Shown: positions 51,550-60,798 of the stretch, one piece after another
Layout of the letters: each line of letters starts with the position of its first letter
Position numbering within the stretch: the stretch's first letter is position 1
NCBI RefSeq assembly: GCF_003545715.1
Contig: NZ_QVNU01000002.1
Coordinates: 496,001 to 560,000, forward strand
Direction: 5' to 3'
From: Taibaiella koreensis
Lineage (GTDB): Bacteria; Bacteroidota; Bacteroidia; Chitinophagales; Chitinophagaceae
Length of the DNA stretch: 64,000 bases
The notes under the pieces: model-generated
What the model was told of the DNA's origin: nothing
Databases searched by the model: none
Seen by the model: only the letters and a program-made list of their open reading frames with translations
Made by a program: the position numbers and the translations under genes

Positions 51550-52884
51550 TCAGGCCTGGAACTGCAGGCGCATGCCTTTTACCGAATCGTTTAGCTTGCC
51601 CTGCTCAAATACCACATTGCCGCTGACGATCGTATGAGTTACCGTTGCCGGGAACGTATTGCCCTCCAGCGGCGACCAACCGCATTGGTACAGGATATTG
51701 CTTTTATCAACAGTATAGCTGGTATGGGGATCGACCAGCACCAGGTCGGCCCAATAGCCTTCGCGCAGGTAACCGCGCTCTTCGATACGGAAACATTCGG
51801 CCGGCGCATGGCACATTTTTTCCACTACCTTTTCCAGGCTGATGCGACCTTCCTGTACGTAATGCAGCATCATTTGCAACGAGTGTTGCACCAGGGGCAG
51901 ACCCGAGGGCGCTTTACCATAAGGCTGCTGCTTTTCTTCCCAGGTATGCGGCGCATGGTCGGTAGCAATAATATCGAGACGATCGTCGAGCAGGGCCTTC
52001 CACAAGGCTTCTTTATGATGCGGCGCTTTAATAGCAGGGTTGCATTGGATGAGCGTTCCCAACCTTGCATAGTCGTCGGCCGTGAAATGCAGGTGATGCA
52101 CGCACACCTCGTTCGTGATGCGTTTATCCTTTATCGGAAACATATTGGTGAACAGCTGCAGCTCCCTTTCGGTAGAAATATGCAGGATATGCAGGCGGGT
52201 ACCGTGCTGCTTGGCCAGCTGTACAGCAGAGAAAGAAGATTCAAAGCAGGCTTCCTCGTTGCGGATCAGGGGATGGAAGGAGGCATTATCGGCATCGGCA
52301 TATTTTTCCTTATTGGCTTTGATGATACGCTCATCTTCGCAATGCGTGGCGATCAGCAACTCGGTATCGCCAAATATCTTGTTGAGGGTAACATAGTTAT
52401 CCACCAGCATATTGCCGGTGCTGGAGCCCATAAAGATCTTAATGCCGCACACATCGCGCTTTTTGGCATTGGTCTTCAGCACCTCTTCCACATTGTCGTT
52501 GGCCACACCCATAAAGAAGGAGTAGTTGGCCAGGGAGGTAGCGGCCGCGCGGTCGTACTTCTGTTCGAGCAGCTCTTGCGTAGTCGCCGGGGGATTGGTA
52601 TTGGGCATCTCCATGAAGGAGGTGGTACCGCCTGCCACGGCTGCGCGGGCTTCGGAGCCTATGGTTGCTTTATGGGTAAGGCCGGGCTCGCGAAAATGCA
52701 CCTGGTCGTCGATCACACCGGGCATCAGCCATTTTCCGGTAGCGTCTATCTCCTGTACGGCGCCGCCAGGGTCGATCTGCGCAGCGATCTTTTCTATTCT
52801 TCCGTTACGGACCAGGAGGTCGGCTTGCCATTGTTTGCCTTCGTTGATGAGGGTAGCATTTTTGATCAGTAGGGATTGCGCCAT
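51550..52884 (-). CDS. pyrC: Dihydroorotase
   Basis: 444 residues of the amidohydrolase family. It should convert carbamoyl-aspartate to dihydroorotate, the third step of pyrimidine synthesis, in the cytoplasm. The metal site is seen in GVIDDQVHFREPGLTHK (HxH-like pattern with FREPG), MEMPNTNPP, a later ATHCEDE and LHILHISTERE, and IIATDHAPHTWEEK with the catalytic Asp. The HFREPG and TDHAPH blocks are specific for dihydroorotase of the longer type. In DDQVHFREPG the first His of the usual DxHxH is replaced by Gln (DDQVH), as happens in some Bacteroidota copies. Hydantoinase-like activity cannot be fully excluded. It is a single gene. Confidence 0.88.
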   Translation of the reverse strand: MAQSLLIKNATLINEGKQWQADLLVRNGRIEKIAAQIDPGGAVQEIDATGKWLMPGVIDDQVHFREPGLTHKATIGSEARAAVAGGTTSFMEMPNTNPPATTQELLEQKYDRAAATSLANYSFFMGVANDNVEEVLKTNAKKRDVCGIKIFMGSSTGNMLVDNYVTLNKIFGDTELLIATHCEDERIIKANKEKYADADNASFHPLIRNEEACFESSFSAVQLAKQHGTRLHILHISTERELQLFTNMFPIKDKRITNEVCVHHLHFTADDYARLGTLIQCNPAIKAPHHKEALWKALLDDRLDIIATDHAPHTWEEKQQPYGKAPSGLPLVQHSLQMMLHYVQEGRISLEKVVEKMCHAPAECFRIEERGYLREGYWADLVLVDPHTSYTVDKSNILYQCGWSPLEGNTFPATVTHTIVSGNVVFEQGKLNDSVKGMRLQFQA

Positions 52885-52972
52885 GTTTATCGTGGATATT
52901 TAAGCGCAAAGGTAGGTGATGACGTTCATTTTCAGGATAACGCTTTCTTCAAAAGAGCTGCAGATGCCCTCT

Positions 52973-53899
52973 TTAGAAGGCCTCGAGCGCCTGTATACGC
53001 TTTTCGATAGGCGGATGGGTAGCAAACAGCTGATGCAGGGAAAAAGAGCTTTTGCGTTCCGGTGAGGGATGATCGATAAACAACTGCGCCACATCCTGGT
53101 TTTCTACCGCTTCAATATAGGGGTCCTCGGCGATCTTGCGCAAGGCACTCGCCAGCGCCTCAGGATTCCGTGTCATCTCCGCTGCACCGGCGTCGGCCAT
53201 ATATTCCCGGCCGCGGCTGATGCCGAAACGCAGCAGCATCGATATAAAATAGGCAATAGCAGTGACCGCAATGGCGACCAGCACGATCACACCGCTGTTA
53301 TCCTTATCCCGGCTACGCCTGCCGCCGGAGAAGAAGAAGCTGCGCATGGCGATCTGGCTCAGGAAGGCGAAAATGCCGACGAATACAATAGAAATGATGA
53401 GCAGCCGTACATCGCGGTTACGGATATGCGTGAGCTCATGGGCAATAACGCCTTCCAGCTCCGCATCGTTGAGCTTCGCGATAATACCACGCGACAGGGT
53501 AACGGCATAGGTGCTTTCGTTGATGCCGCTGGCATAGGCGTTGAGCGAGTCATCTTCGATCACATAGACCGCAGGCATCTTCATACCCTGGGAGATGCAA
53601 AGGTTTTCAACCAGATTGTACACCCGGGTATTGTCCCGGCGCTCCAGGGGATGCGCTCCTGTCGCCGCCCTGATCATAGCATTATGGGCGAAATAGGCGA
53701 TCGCAAACCATATGGCGGTGCCACCCAACACAAAGGGCAAGACGCGGATAAAGGCTACATTCACCGCGCTTTTATCCCTGTTGAAAAAAAAGAGAAAAAC
53801 ATAAACCATGCCCAGGAGCAGCAGGGGAAATGCTGCCAGCAACAGGAAGGTATTGCGGTTGTTGCGACTGATCTGCGTCTGTATGCCTACGTAGGCCAT
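52973..53899 (-). CDS. htpX: HtpX-like M48 membrane metalloprotease
   Basis: 308 residues. Two N-terminal membrane helices (LLLAAFPLLLLGMVYVFLFF and LGGTAIWFAIAYFA) precede the zinc site HELTHIRNRD; two more helices follow (LLIISIVFVGIFAFL and VLVAIAVTAIAYFI). The third ligand is in GREYMADAGAAEM. The SLNAYASGIN substrate-pocket segment is typical of the family. HtpX degrades damaged membrane proteins. It lies 54 bp after lemA, a very common pairing in Bacteria. Confidence 0.94.
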   Translation of the reverse strand: MAYVGIQTQISRNNRNTFLLLAAFPLLLLGMVYVFLFFFNRDKSAVNVAFIRVLPFVLGGTAIWFAIAYFAHNAMIRAATGAHPLERRDNTRVYNLVENLCISQGMKMPAVYVIEDDSLNAYASGINESTYAVTLSRGIIAKLNDAELEGVIAHELTHIRNRDVRLLIISIVFVGIFAFLSQIAMRSFFFSGGRRSRDKDNSGVIVLVAIAVTAIAYFISMLLRFGISRGREYMADAGAAEMTRNPEALASALRKIAEDPYIEAVENQDVAQLFIDHPSPERKSSFSLHQLFATHPPIEKRIQALEAF

Positions 53900-53914
53900 A
53901 GGATTAAAGGAAAA

Positions 53915-53934
53915 CCGGCAGGAGGGCCTGCCGG
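53915..53934 (-). other. Hairpin between lemA and htpX
   Basis: CCGGCAGG and CCTGCCGG form an 8-bp GC-rich stem with a four-base loop in the 54-bp gap, with no T-tract on the coding strand. It may be an attenuator or an mRNA-stabilising end of the lemA part. Confidence 0.4.
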
Positions 53935-53953
53935 CTTATTGGGAAAGATGAGC

Positions 53954-54517
53954 TTAAAAATTGATCTGGGGTGGCGTTTCCATTGTTGTACGCTGCTCGG
54001 CGCTCAGCTCATACATAGGCTGCCGGCTAAAGCCGAAATTGCGGGCCATTATATTGCCGGGAAACGATTCAACGGCATTGTTCAGCTCGCGTGTAGCGCC
54101 ATTGAAATAACGGCGGGCAGCGGCAAGCTTGTTTTCAATATCAGCAATCTCGCCCTGCAGCTGCAGGAAATTGGTATTGGCTTTCAGGTCGGGATAAGCC
54201 TCTACGCTCACCCGCAGCCCCTGCAATGCCTGGGTAAGCTGGGTATCGGCCTGTATTTTATCGTTAATATTACCGGCGCCCATCACAGCAGAGCGCGCCT
54301 GCGTAATGCGCTCCAGCAGATCTTTTTCGTGGGCGGCATAGCCCTTGACCGTACTCACGAGCTGCGGAATAAGATCGTTACGCTGGCGTAGCTGCACGTC
54401 GATATCGGCAAATGCGTTTTCGCGGTTGTTGCGAAACCGGACGAGCTTATTGTATAGCCCTATGAGCCAGAATACAATAAGCGCAATAAGCGCAGCGACG
54501 ATGATAGTGGGGACCAT
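53954..54517 (-). CDS. lemA: LemA family protein
   Basis: 187 residues from the ATG at 54517. The frame continues upstream to 54628, but this start places the membrane helix TIIVAALIALIVFWLIGLY at the N-terminus, as in other LemA proteins. The rest is the helical LemA domain: KLVRFRNNRENAFADIDVQL, RQRNDLIPQLVSTVKGYAAH, YPDLKANTNFLQLQGEIADI and FPGNIMARNFGF. The role is unclear; LemA is linked to membrane stress and is usually beside an HtpX-type protease, as here. Confidence 0.94.
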   Translation of the reverse strand: MVPTIIVAALIALIVFWLIGLYNKLVRFRNNRENAFADIDVQLRQRNDLIPQLVSTVKGYAAHEKDLLERITQARSAVMGAGNINDKIQADTQLTQALQGLRVSVEAYPDLKANTNFLQLQGEIADIENKLAAARRYFNGATRELNNAVESFPGNIMARNFGFSRQPMYELSAEQRTTMETPPQINF

Positions 54518-54769
54518 AAGCAATAATTTTTTATCTAACGAAAATAGTGCTTTTTTAAGCTTTGCAGGTAGGTTGGCAGCAATGATGCCCTTCCCCGGGA
54601 CAGGAATAATGCAGCATATGGTCGTCATCCTTATTTTACGCTAACAGTATTTTAGGATTTGTATCCCAAGGAATAACCAATGCGATCTTGTTTTTTTGCG
54701 TCTATCAACGTGGCCAAAGCCGCCTGCGCGCTCAAGGCCGCCAATAATTCAATAAATTGCTGAAACCGT

Positions 54770-55723
54770 ATGTTGAAAAGAAATTTAGCGACGCTCTCCC
54801 TGCTGTTTGGAACCTTGATGGTACTCTTATCTGCCTGCAAAAAAGAAGACATTATCCTGAATAACGGCAATCAGCTACGCTACCTGTTCCTGCACCTGCA
54901 AACCACGCCGCAGAGCTTTACCGTAACCGCGGGCATCGATCAAACGGTCACAGGCAATAAAGGTACGCTGCTGAAGTTCGGCCCGCAGTCGTTCAAAGAT
55001 GCGCAGGGCAACCTGATCAGCAGTGGTACCATTAATATAGAGCTCACGGAGATGTACAAGCCCGGCGACATGATCGCCAACCGTGTAGCGACGACTACGG
55101 TAGGACAACGGCGGCTGCAAAGCGGCGGATCGGTAAAGGTCGTCGCCAGCATGAACGGCAACGAGGTTTTTACCAGTGGCTATAGTATTGGTTTCCAGCA
55201 GCCGGCTTACTCCGATAAGCCCATGGCCCTGTTTTATGGCGTAGAACAGGTCGATTCTGCCGGTACCCGTGTGGTATGGGGCGACAATACCGGGCAACAG
55301 GTAATGGAGACCACCAAAATCTCCACCAATACCTTTTACTTGTTCGATACCTGTACAGCCTTCAACTGGATCAACTGCGACTATTTCTATTCTGCCCCCG
55401 ACCCAAAGACGCAGGTGAAGGTGACGCTGCCCGACAATAGCTATGATGCTTTCAATACCCAGGTATACATCGTGTTCCCTGCTATCAATTCGGTAAGTTC
55501 AATGGATATTTATGATCCCGCCAACCATGTTTTCAGCCTGAGTCATGACAACTATATGCTACCCGTAGGCGCCACCATACACATTGTGACCCTGGGCGCC
55601 AGGAACGGCAGCTATTTCATGGATGTTCAAAAAAATGTAACGGTTACCCAGGGATTGAATGTTTCGGTTACGCCCGCAACGCATTCGATCGACGATATAC
55701 AGGCTGCCCTGGGCGGCCTGTAA
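54770..55723 (+). CDS. Lipoprotein of unknown function
   Basis: 317 residues. The N-terminus (LSLLFGTLMVLLSACKK) ends in a lipobox with Cys near 23. The mature part is beta-rich: residues 45-110 include GTLLKFGPQSFKDAQGNLIS and IELTEMYKPGDMI, a pattern frequent in Bacteroidota lipoproteins that carry a ZU5-like or PKD-like sandwich. No catalytic motif. It is a single gene with its own terminator. Confidence 0.75.
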   Translation: MLKRNLATLSLLFGTLMVLLSACKKEDIILNNGNQLRYLFLHLQTTPQSFTVTAGIDQTVTGNKGTLLKFGPQSFKDAQGNLISSGTINIELTEMYKPGDMIANRVATTTVGQRRLQSGGSVKVVASMNGNEVFTSGYSIGFQQPAYSDKPMALFYGVEQVDSAGTRVVWGDNTGQQVMETTKISTNTFYLFDTCTAFNWINCDYFYSAPDPKTQVKVTLPDNSYDAFNTQVYIVFPAINSVSSMDIYDPANHVFSLSHDNYMLPVGATIHIVTLGARNGSYFMDVQKNVTVTQGLNVSVTPATHSIDDIQAALGGL

Positions 55724-55753
55724 TACAGCTTCATCCGGTACGAGGGATACAGC

Positions 55754-55787
55754 AAAAAGCGCAGTTGTTTATACGACTGTGCTTTTT
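55754..55787 (+). terminator. Intrinsic terminator of the lipoprotein gene
   Basis: AAAAAGCGCAGT pairs with ACTGTGCTTTTT (12 bp with one G-U pair) around a ten-base loop; the 3' arm itself ends in the T-tract. It starts 31 bases after the stop. Confidence 0.82.
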
Positions 55788-55861
55788 TATTGCCCCGAAA
55801 AAGTAGATATCGCTCTTCATGTGCCAGGTGGGGCTTTTTTTAAAAAAAATGTCCTAATATT

Positions 55862-55877
55862 TTTTTCGTACGAAAAA
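55862..55877. promoter_or_regulatory. Palindromic operator candidate before blaI-like gene
   Basis: TTTTTCGTACGAAAAA is a perfect 16-bp palindrome 18 bp before the repressor start. TACCTTCG (55883-55890), one base from the TAnnTTTG octamer, lies just after it. BlaI/MecI proteins bind short palindromes over their own promoters, so autoregulation is likely. Confidence 0.5.
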
Positions 55878-55894
55878 TTTCCTACCTTCGGATT

Positions 55895-56284
55895 ATGAAT
55901 ACAGGGAGCAACGATAAACGCACAGAACCGACCAAGTCCGAGCTGGAGATCCTGAAGGTGATCTGGGAATGCGGTACCTCAACTGTCCGTTTTGTCAACG
56001 ACAAGCTTAACGAGCAACGGGAAGTCAATTATACCACTACCCTTAAGCTGATGCAGATCATGGTGGACAAGGGTATTCTGAAACGCGACGAACGCCATAT
56101 GAAGCATACCTACAGCCTGGCCGAGGAAGAGCAGGAGACCAAGGCCCACTTGCTGGAAAAATTTGTGGATACGGTATACCGAGGTTCTGCCAGCAAATTG
56201 GTGATGCAGCTGCTGGGACATAAGAAAACGACCAAAAAGGAGCTACAGGAGATCAAGGACCTGCTGAAACAACTTGAAGATTAA
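55895..56284 (+). CDS. BlaI/MecI/CopY family transcriptional repressor
   Basis: 129 residues. The winged helix-turn-helix is complete: PTKSELEILKVIWECGTSTV, VNYTTTLKLMQIMVDKGIL, KRDERHMKHTYSLAEEEQE. A dimerisation helix (DTVYRGSASKLVMQLL) follows. The family represses beta-lactamase or other envelope-stress genes until cleaved by a BlaR1-type protease, which is encoded 24 bp downstream. No beta-lactamase is near, so the regulon here is probably different. Confidence 0.94.
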   Translation: MNTGSNDKRTEPTKSELEILKVIWECGTSTVRFVNDKLNEQREVNYTTTLKLMQIMVDKGILKRDERHMKHTYSLAEEEQETKAHLLEKFVDTVYRGSASKLVMQLLGHKKTTKKELQEIKDLLKQLED

Positions 56285-56308
56285 CCTAACCTATAATAAC
56301 AGGCGACT

Positions 56309-58189
56309 ATGAATAGTCCTATTTTCCCCAACCCACTCGTTCAGGCGCTTTACCTTACCCTGGCCCATTCACTATGGCAGGGCCTGTTGCTGGCCGCCGT
56401 TACCGGCTTCATTATCCTGAGTACCCGGCGCGCGCCGGCCGTCCGTCGCTACAACCTGCTCACAGCGGCTTTGCTGCTGTTTGTTGCCGGGTCTGTGCTT
56501 ACGTTTATAGGATCCTGGCCGCCGGAGGAGGCGGGAAATGGAACTGCCGTCGCATTTACTTACGGGAGGGTTAACCTGGCTGCCATGCCGGTTACCGTTT
56601 CCGGAGAAACGAGTTGGGTACAGAACCTCATTGGTTTTTGCAACCGGAATGCCGGAAATATCGTCCTGCTTTGGTTGGCGGTAGTCGGTCTCCGCAGCCT
56701 TAGTCTTGTTGCCGGCATACGTAGCTTGCGTCGCCTGCGTTATAGCGCCGACTTCCGCGCGGAGCCGGTATGGGCTAGTGTGGTACATGACCTGGCCGCC
56801 CGTGCGGGCGTACGGCAGGTTGTACGCCTTGCCGAGTCGGCGGCCATAAAGGTGCCTATGGTTATGGGGCATCTCAAACCGCTGATCCTTTTGCCGGTAG
56901 GACTGCTCACAGCCCTGCCCCTGGCCGAGATCGAAGCCATATTGCTGCACGAGCTGGCCCATATACGCCGCAGGGATTACCTGGTCAACCTGCTCCAATG
57001 CTTTACCGAAACCCTTTTCTTTTTCAACCCGGCCGTATGGTGGCTTTCCTCATTGATGCGTACAGAGAGAGAGCATTGCTGCGACGATATTACTTTAACA
57101 CAGGTAGGCAGCAAAAAACATTATATCAATGCCCTTGTTTCCTGCCAGGAATATGTGCTGCAAATGCCCGCCTGCGCCGTTGCTCTGAATGGCGGCAAAA
57201 ACAACCTGCTGCACCGGGTAAAGCGTATTGTCAGTCACAAAAATCCTTCTCTGAACCTGGTGGAGAAATCATTACTTACCATTTGCCTGCTTGGAAGCGG
57301 TTTATTGATGGTGGCCTTTTCCACCCATCACAAAAAAGATACTGCCGCACCGCCGGCAAAGACGCCCCCCGCAGCGACCATAACCAGGAGAACGCAGTCC
57401 GAATCTGTAACTAGCACGACCAGTCATGCCGGCAACAGCCTACCGGTCCGGAATGCCGTAACGACCGGAGCGCCATCACAGGCTACGGGTAGGACACTGA
57501 ATGTTGCAGTCCCGGTACAAGTGTCCATTCCCCTCAATGTTGCGATTGCCGCCAGCCCCGAACCGGCAGCGCCCGCGCTTGCTGCTCCTGAAAATAGCGC
57601 TTCCGAGCCGGCGGTTGCCGCAAATGCAAAGGTGTACAATGCTAGCACGGTCCAGGACCAGCAGCAGGATGAAGAGCGCAGGAAAGCGGAGCTTGCACAA
57701 CAAAAAGCGCGGGAAGCAAGCCGCCAGGCTGACCAGGCCAGAGCCCGGGCCGATGAAGCACGCCGCCAGGCAGACGAAGCCCGTAGCCGCGCCGATATAG
57801 CCCGTAATAAAGCTGAAGAGGTGGCCCGGCGTACTGCAGACGAAGCCCGCCGTCACGCCGAAGCATCCCGCCGCCAGGCGGAAGATGCCGCCCGCCAGCA
57901 AGCCAACGAGGCCTATCGCCAGGCCGATGAAAATCGCAGGAAGGCCGATGAGGACCGCCGCAAAAGCGAATCGACATCGAGTGTAATTCTGAACGGGCTG
58001 GTCCGGGACGGCATCATTAGCAAGAATGACCGGAAGACGTCGTTCAAGCTATCCGATAGCAAATTTGTGGTCAATGGTGTAAAACAATCCCAGCCTGTAT
58101 TCCAGAAGTATCGCGACGCTTACGTTAAAGCCAACGGAAAGTCGGCCGGCGGCTCCTGGACGGTACAGTATCAGTACAGCAAAGACTAA
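56309..58189 (+). CDS. BlaR1-like M56 membrane peptidase with Arg/Ala coiled coil
   Basis: 626 residues. The first 320 form the BlaR1/M56 unit: several membrane helices, the zinc site LLHELAHIRRRDYLVNLLQ and EREHCCDDITL with the third ligand, then an anchor helix (LLTICLLGSGLLMVAFSTHH). In place of the penicillin-binding sensor domain of BlaR1 there is a Pro/Ala-rich linker (340-450) and a 110-residue helical repeat based on RRQADEAR (about 455-560). A small C-terminal domain of about 65 residues (GLVRDGIISKNDRKTSFKLS) follows. So it may cleave the BlaI-like repressor in response to some other signal. It lies 24 bp after that gene and 89 bp before the barrel gene. Confidence 0.9.
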   Translation: MNSPIFPNPLVQALYLTLAHSLWQGLLLAAVTGFIILSTRRAPAVRRYNLLTAALLLFVAGSVLTFIGSWPPEEAGNGTAVAFTYGRVNLAAMPVTVSGETSWVQNLIGFCNRNAGNIVLLWLAVVGLRSLSLVAGIRSLRRLRYSADFRAEPVWASVVHDLAARAGVRQVVRLAESAAIKVPMVMGHLKPLILLPVGLLTALPLAEIEAILLHELAHIRRRDYLVNLLQCFTETLFFFNPAVWWLSSLMRTEREHCCDDITLTQVGSKKHYINALVSCQEYVLQMPACAVALNGGKNNLLHRVKRIVSHKNPSLNLVEKSLLTICLLGSGLLMVAFSTHHKKDTAAPPAKTPPAATITRRTQSESVTSTTSHAGNSLPVRNAVTTGAPSQATGRTLNVAVPVQVSIPLNVAIAASPEPAAPALAAPENSASEPAVAANAKVYNASTVQDQQQDEERRKAELAQQKAREASRQADQARARADEARRQADEARSRADIARNKAEEVARRTADEARRHAEASRRQAEDAARQQANEAYRQADENRRKADEDRRKSESTSSVILNGLVRDGIISKNDRKTSFKLSDSKFVVNGVKQSQPVFQKYRDAYVKANGKSAGGSWTVQYQYSKD

Positions 58190-58278
58190 AACAGCAGGCT
58201 CCGGATCAATCATTTCATAGTTCCCTTATTGTTCTCTATAAGCGGGAGTGGTCCTGCTTATGCTTATTGCTTATCTAC

Positions 58279-60729
58279 ATGCGTTTAATGATATATAGTC
58301 TGCTGCCCGCGGCTTTAGTAGCTGCGAGCATACAACCGGCCTTTGCCCAGCCCTTACCACAGCTGAGCGGGCAAGTGCTCACCGGCGGACAAAAACCGGC
58401 GGACGCCGCTTCCGTAGCCTTGCTCAAGGCAAGCGATTCTTCGGTGGTGCAAATGATCCTCGCCGATGAGCAGGGCCGGTATAGCTTCGAGAGGCCGACA
58501 AACGGTCTTTATCTTTTATGGATATCCATGACCGGTCTGCAACCTTACCGGAGCAATAAACTGTCGATAGACAGCCTGGGCCCGCTCAGCCTTCCTCCTG
58601 TTGTGCTGGAGCCTTCGGCACAGCAGCTGCAGGAAGTAAGCATCACGGGCAATAAAGCCTTTATAGAACGAAAAACAGACCGTACGGTAGTCAATGTGGA
58701 TGCACTTCCCGGTAGCGCTGGCAGCACTGCGCTCGATGTACTGGAAAAATCGCCGGGTATCCGTGTCGATCAGAACGGCGGCATCAGCCTCAGGGGAAAA
58801 GAAGGTGTGATCGTTTATATCGACGACCGGCCTACTTACTTATCGGGACAAGCGCTGCAGCAATACCTGCAGTCGCTCCCCGCTTCGGCCCTGGACCAGA
58901 TCGAGATCATGACCAATCCACCCGCCCGGTACGATGCAGCCGGCAGCGCCGGCGTGCTTAACATCAAAACAAAGAAAAACAAGAGCCGGGGCTTTAACGG
59001 CAACCTTAATCTGGCCTATACCCAAAGCCGTTTTGCCCAAACGAACAACAGCCTTGTCCTTAATTACCGTGAGGGTAAGCTGAACCTTTTTGCCAACCTG
59101 AGCTACGGCATAAAGCAAGGATACAACGATCTTGATATCTACCGGCGCTATAAGAATAGTGACGAAAGCACCCGTTCTTATTTTGTGCAGAATACCTATA
59201 TCCGCAGCCGCAACTATTCGGGCAATGCCAGGATCGGGGCCGATCTCGACCTGGATAAGCAGAATACGCTGGGTATATTGTTCACCGGCTCGATTGTGGA
59301 TAGCCGGCAAAGCAACGAAAATAACAGTGACTTGCTCAATGCTTATCGCCAGCCCGATTCCCTCATCAAAGCGCTCAACAAGGAAGACGGCGCCTTCCGC
59401 AATGGGGGGATCAACCTGAATTACCGGCACAAGTTCCGGCAGGAAGGCCGTCAGCTTACGACCGATCTCGATTACATCACTTACAGCGACCGTAGCGAGC
59501 AGAGCTTCGACAACCATATCCTCTCCTCCGATGGTAATCCTCGTAGCCGGGAATTGCTGCTCGGCAGCCTGCCTGCCGATATTGGCATTGCTTCCGTTAA
59601 GACCGATTATACGCAACCTTTGCCACACAGCTATGTGCTTTCGACGGGAGCAAAGGGAAGCTATACCCGTACAGACAACCTGGCCGATTACCGTTACAGC
59701 AACGATGGCATTGAGGCGCCTGATTATGACAAGAGCAATCACTTTATCTATAAGGAAGGCATTGCTGCCGCTTACCTTAACCTGGCCAAAGAATTCAAAC
59801 GATTGTCGTTGCAGGCAGGACTGAGACTCGAACATACACAATCGGACGGACACCAGTTGGGCAATATCGTCAAGCCCGACTCCGCATTCAGCAGAACTTA
59901 TACCAATCTTTTTCCCACCTTTTATGCCGCTTATAAATGCGACAGCGCCGGAAATCATCTGCTTAGCCTTAACTATGGCCGCCGCATCAACAGGCCCTAT
60001 TACCAGGACCTGAATCCCTTTATATCGCCACTCGACAAGTTCACTTACTACGTGGGCAACCCTTTTCTAAAGCCCTCTTTTACCAATAGCATCGAGCTTG
60101 CCTATACCTTCCGTAACCGGATTGTATCGACGTTGAGCTATAGCGATACCCGAGACGATGTAAATGAGACCATCGAGATCAACGACGGCATTTACTACAG
60201 CCGGCCCGGGAATATCGGGCGCAATACAGTGGTCACGCTATCCGTGGATGCAACGCAAGAACTCTTTCCATGGCTGGAGTATCATGGTTATACCGAGATC
60301 GCCCAAATCCACTCCCGCAGCGACTTCTACACAGGCAAGCTGGATACCAGGGGCACTTACTGGTTCCTGCAGTCCAATGTGCGCGCTCGCCTGGGTAAGG
60401 ATTGGGTGGCTTACCTGGGTGGCCGTTATATTACTGCCGTTACCAATGCCCAGTTCGTTACCGGGGCCAATGGGCAGCTATATGGCGGACTGCAAAAAAG
60501 CTTCGGAGATAAAATCGTGCTGAAAGCCAACATCAATGATATATTTCACACTGCCGTCAATAAGGGAACGATCAACAACCTTGCGGCAACAGATGCTACT
60601 TATTACAATCGCTACGATTCACGTCAATGCACCCTGTCATTCAGCTACCGCTTTGGCAAAGCGATTGCAGGCCAACACCAGCCCAAAGAGAGCGGCGCCG
60701 AAAGCGAAAAGAGTCGTGTAAAGCAGTAA
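58279..60729 (+). CDS. TonB-dependent receptor-like outer-membrane beta-barrel protein
   Basis: 816 residues from the ATG at 58279; the frame opens at a TTG at 58267. The signal peptide is followed by a CarboxypepD_reg-like domain (LSGQVLTGGQKPADAASVAL), then a plug (VNVDALPGSAGSTALDVLEK, PGIRVDQNGGISLRGKEG, DQIEIMTNPPARYDAAGSAG). From about residue 240 there is a barrel of the outer-membrane beta-barrel family 3 type, with many aromatic-ended strands (LFANLSYGIKQGYNDLD, LSLNYGRRINRPYYQDLNPF). The substrate is unknown. It may be the target of the BlaI/BlaR1-like pair directly upstream. Confidence 0.92.
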   Translation: MRLMIYSLLPAALVAASIQPAFAQPLPQLSGQVLTGGQKPADAASVALLKASDSSVVQMILADEQGRYSFERPTNGLYLLWISMTGLQPYRSNKLSIDSLGPLSLPPVVLEPSAQQLQEVSITGNKAFIERKTDRTVVNVDALPGSAGSTALDVLEKSPGIRVDQNGGISLRGKEGVIVYIDDRPTYLSGQALQQYLQSLPASALDQIEIMTNPPARYDAAGSAGVLNIKTKKNKSRGFNGNLNLAYTQSRFAQTNNSLVLNYREGKLNLFANLSYGIKQGYNDLDIYRRYKNSDESTRSYFVQNTYIRSRNYSGNARIGADLDLDKQNTLGILFTGSIVDSRQSNENNSDLLNAYRQPDSLIKALNKEDGAFRNGGINLNYRHKFRQEGRQLTTDLDYITYSDRSEQSFDNHILSSDGNPRSRELLLGSLPADIGIASVKTDYTQPLPHSYVLSTGAKGSYTRTDNLADYRYSNDGIEAPDYDKSNHFIYKEGIAAAYLNLAKEFKRLSLQAGLRLEHTQSDGHQLGNIVKPDSAFSRTYTNLFPTFYAAYKCDSAGNHLLSLNYGRRINRPYYQDLNPFISPLDKFTYYVGNPFLKPSFTNSIELAYTFRNRIVSTLSYSDTRDDVNETIEINDGIYYSRPGNIGRNTVVTLSVDATQELFPWLEYHGYTEIAQIHSRSDFYTGKLDTRGTYWFLQSNVRARLGKDWVAYLGGRYITAVTNAQFVTGANGQLYGGLQKSFGDKIVLKANINDIFHTAVNKGTINNLAATDATYYNRYDSRQCTLSFSYRFGKAIAGQHQPKESGAESEKSRVKQ

Positions 60730-60798
60730 CCTGCAGATAAGCCGGCATTTCCAGGTTTCCTTAACTTGCAACGGGCATTAAAGCCAATAATTCCGCCT

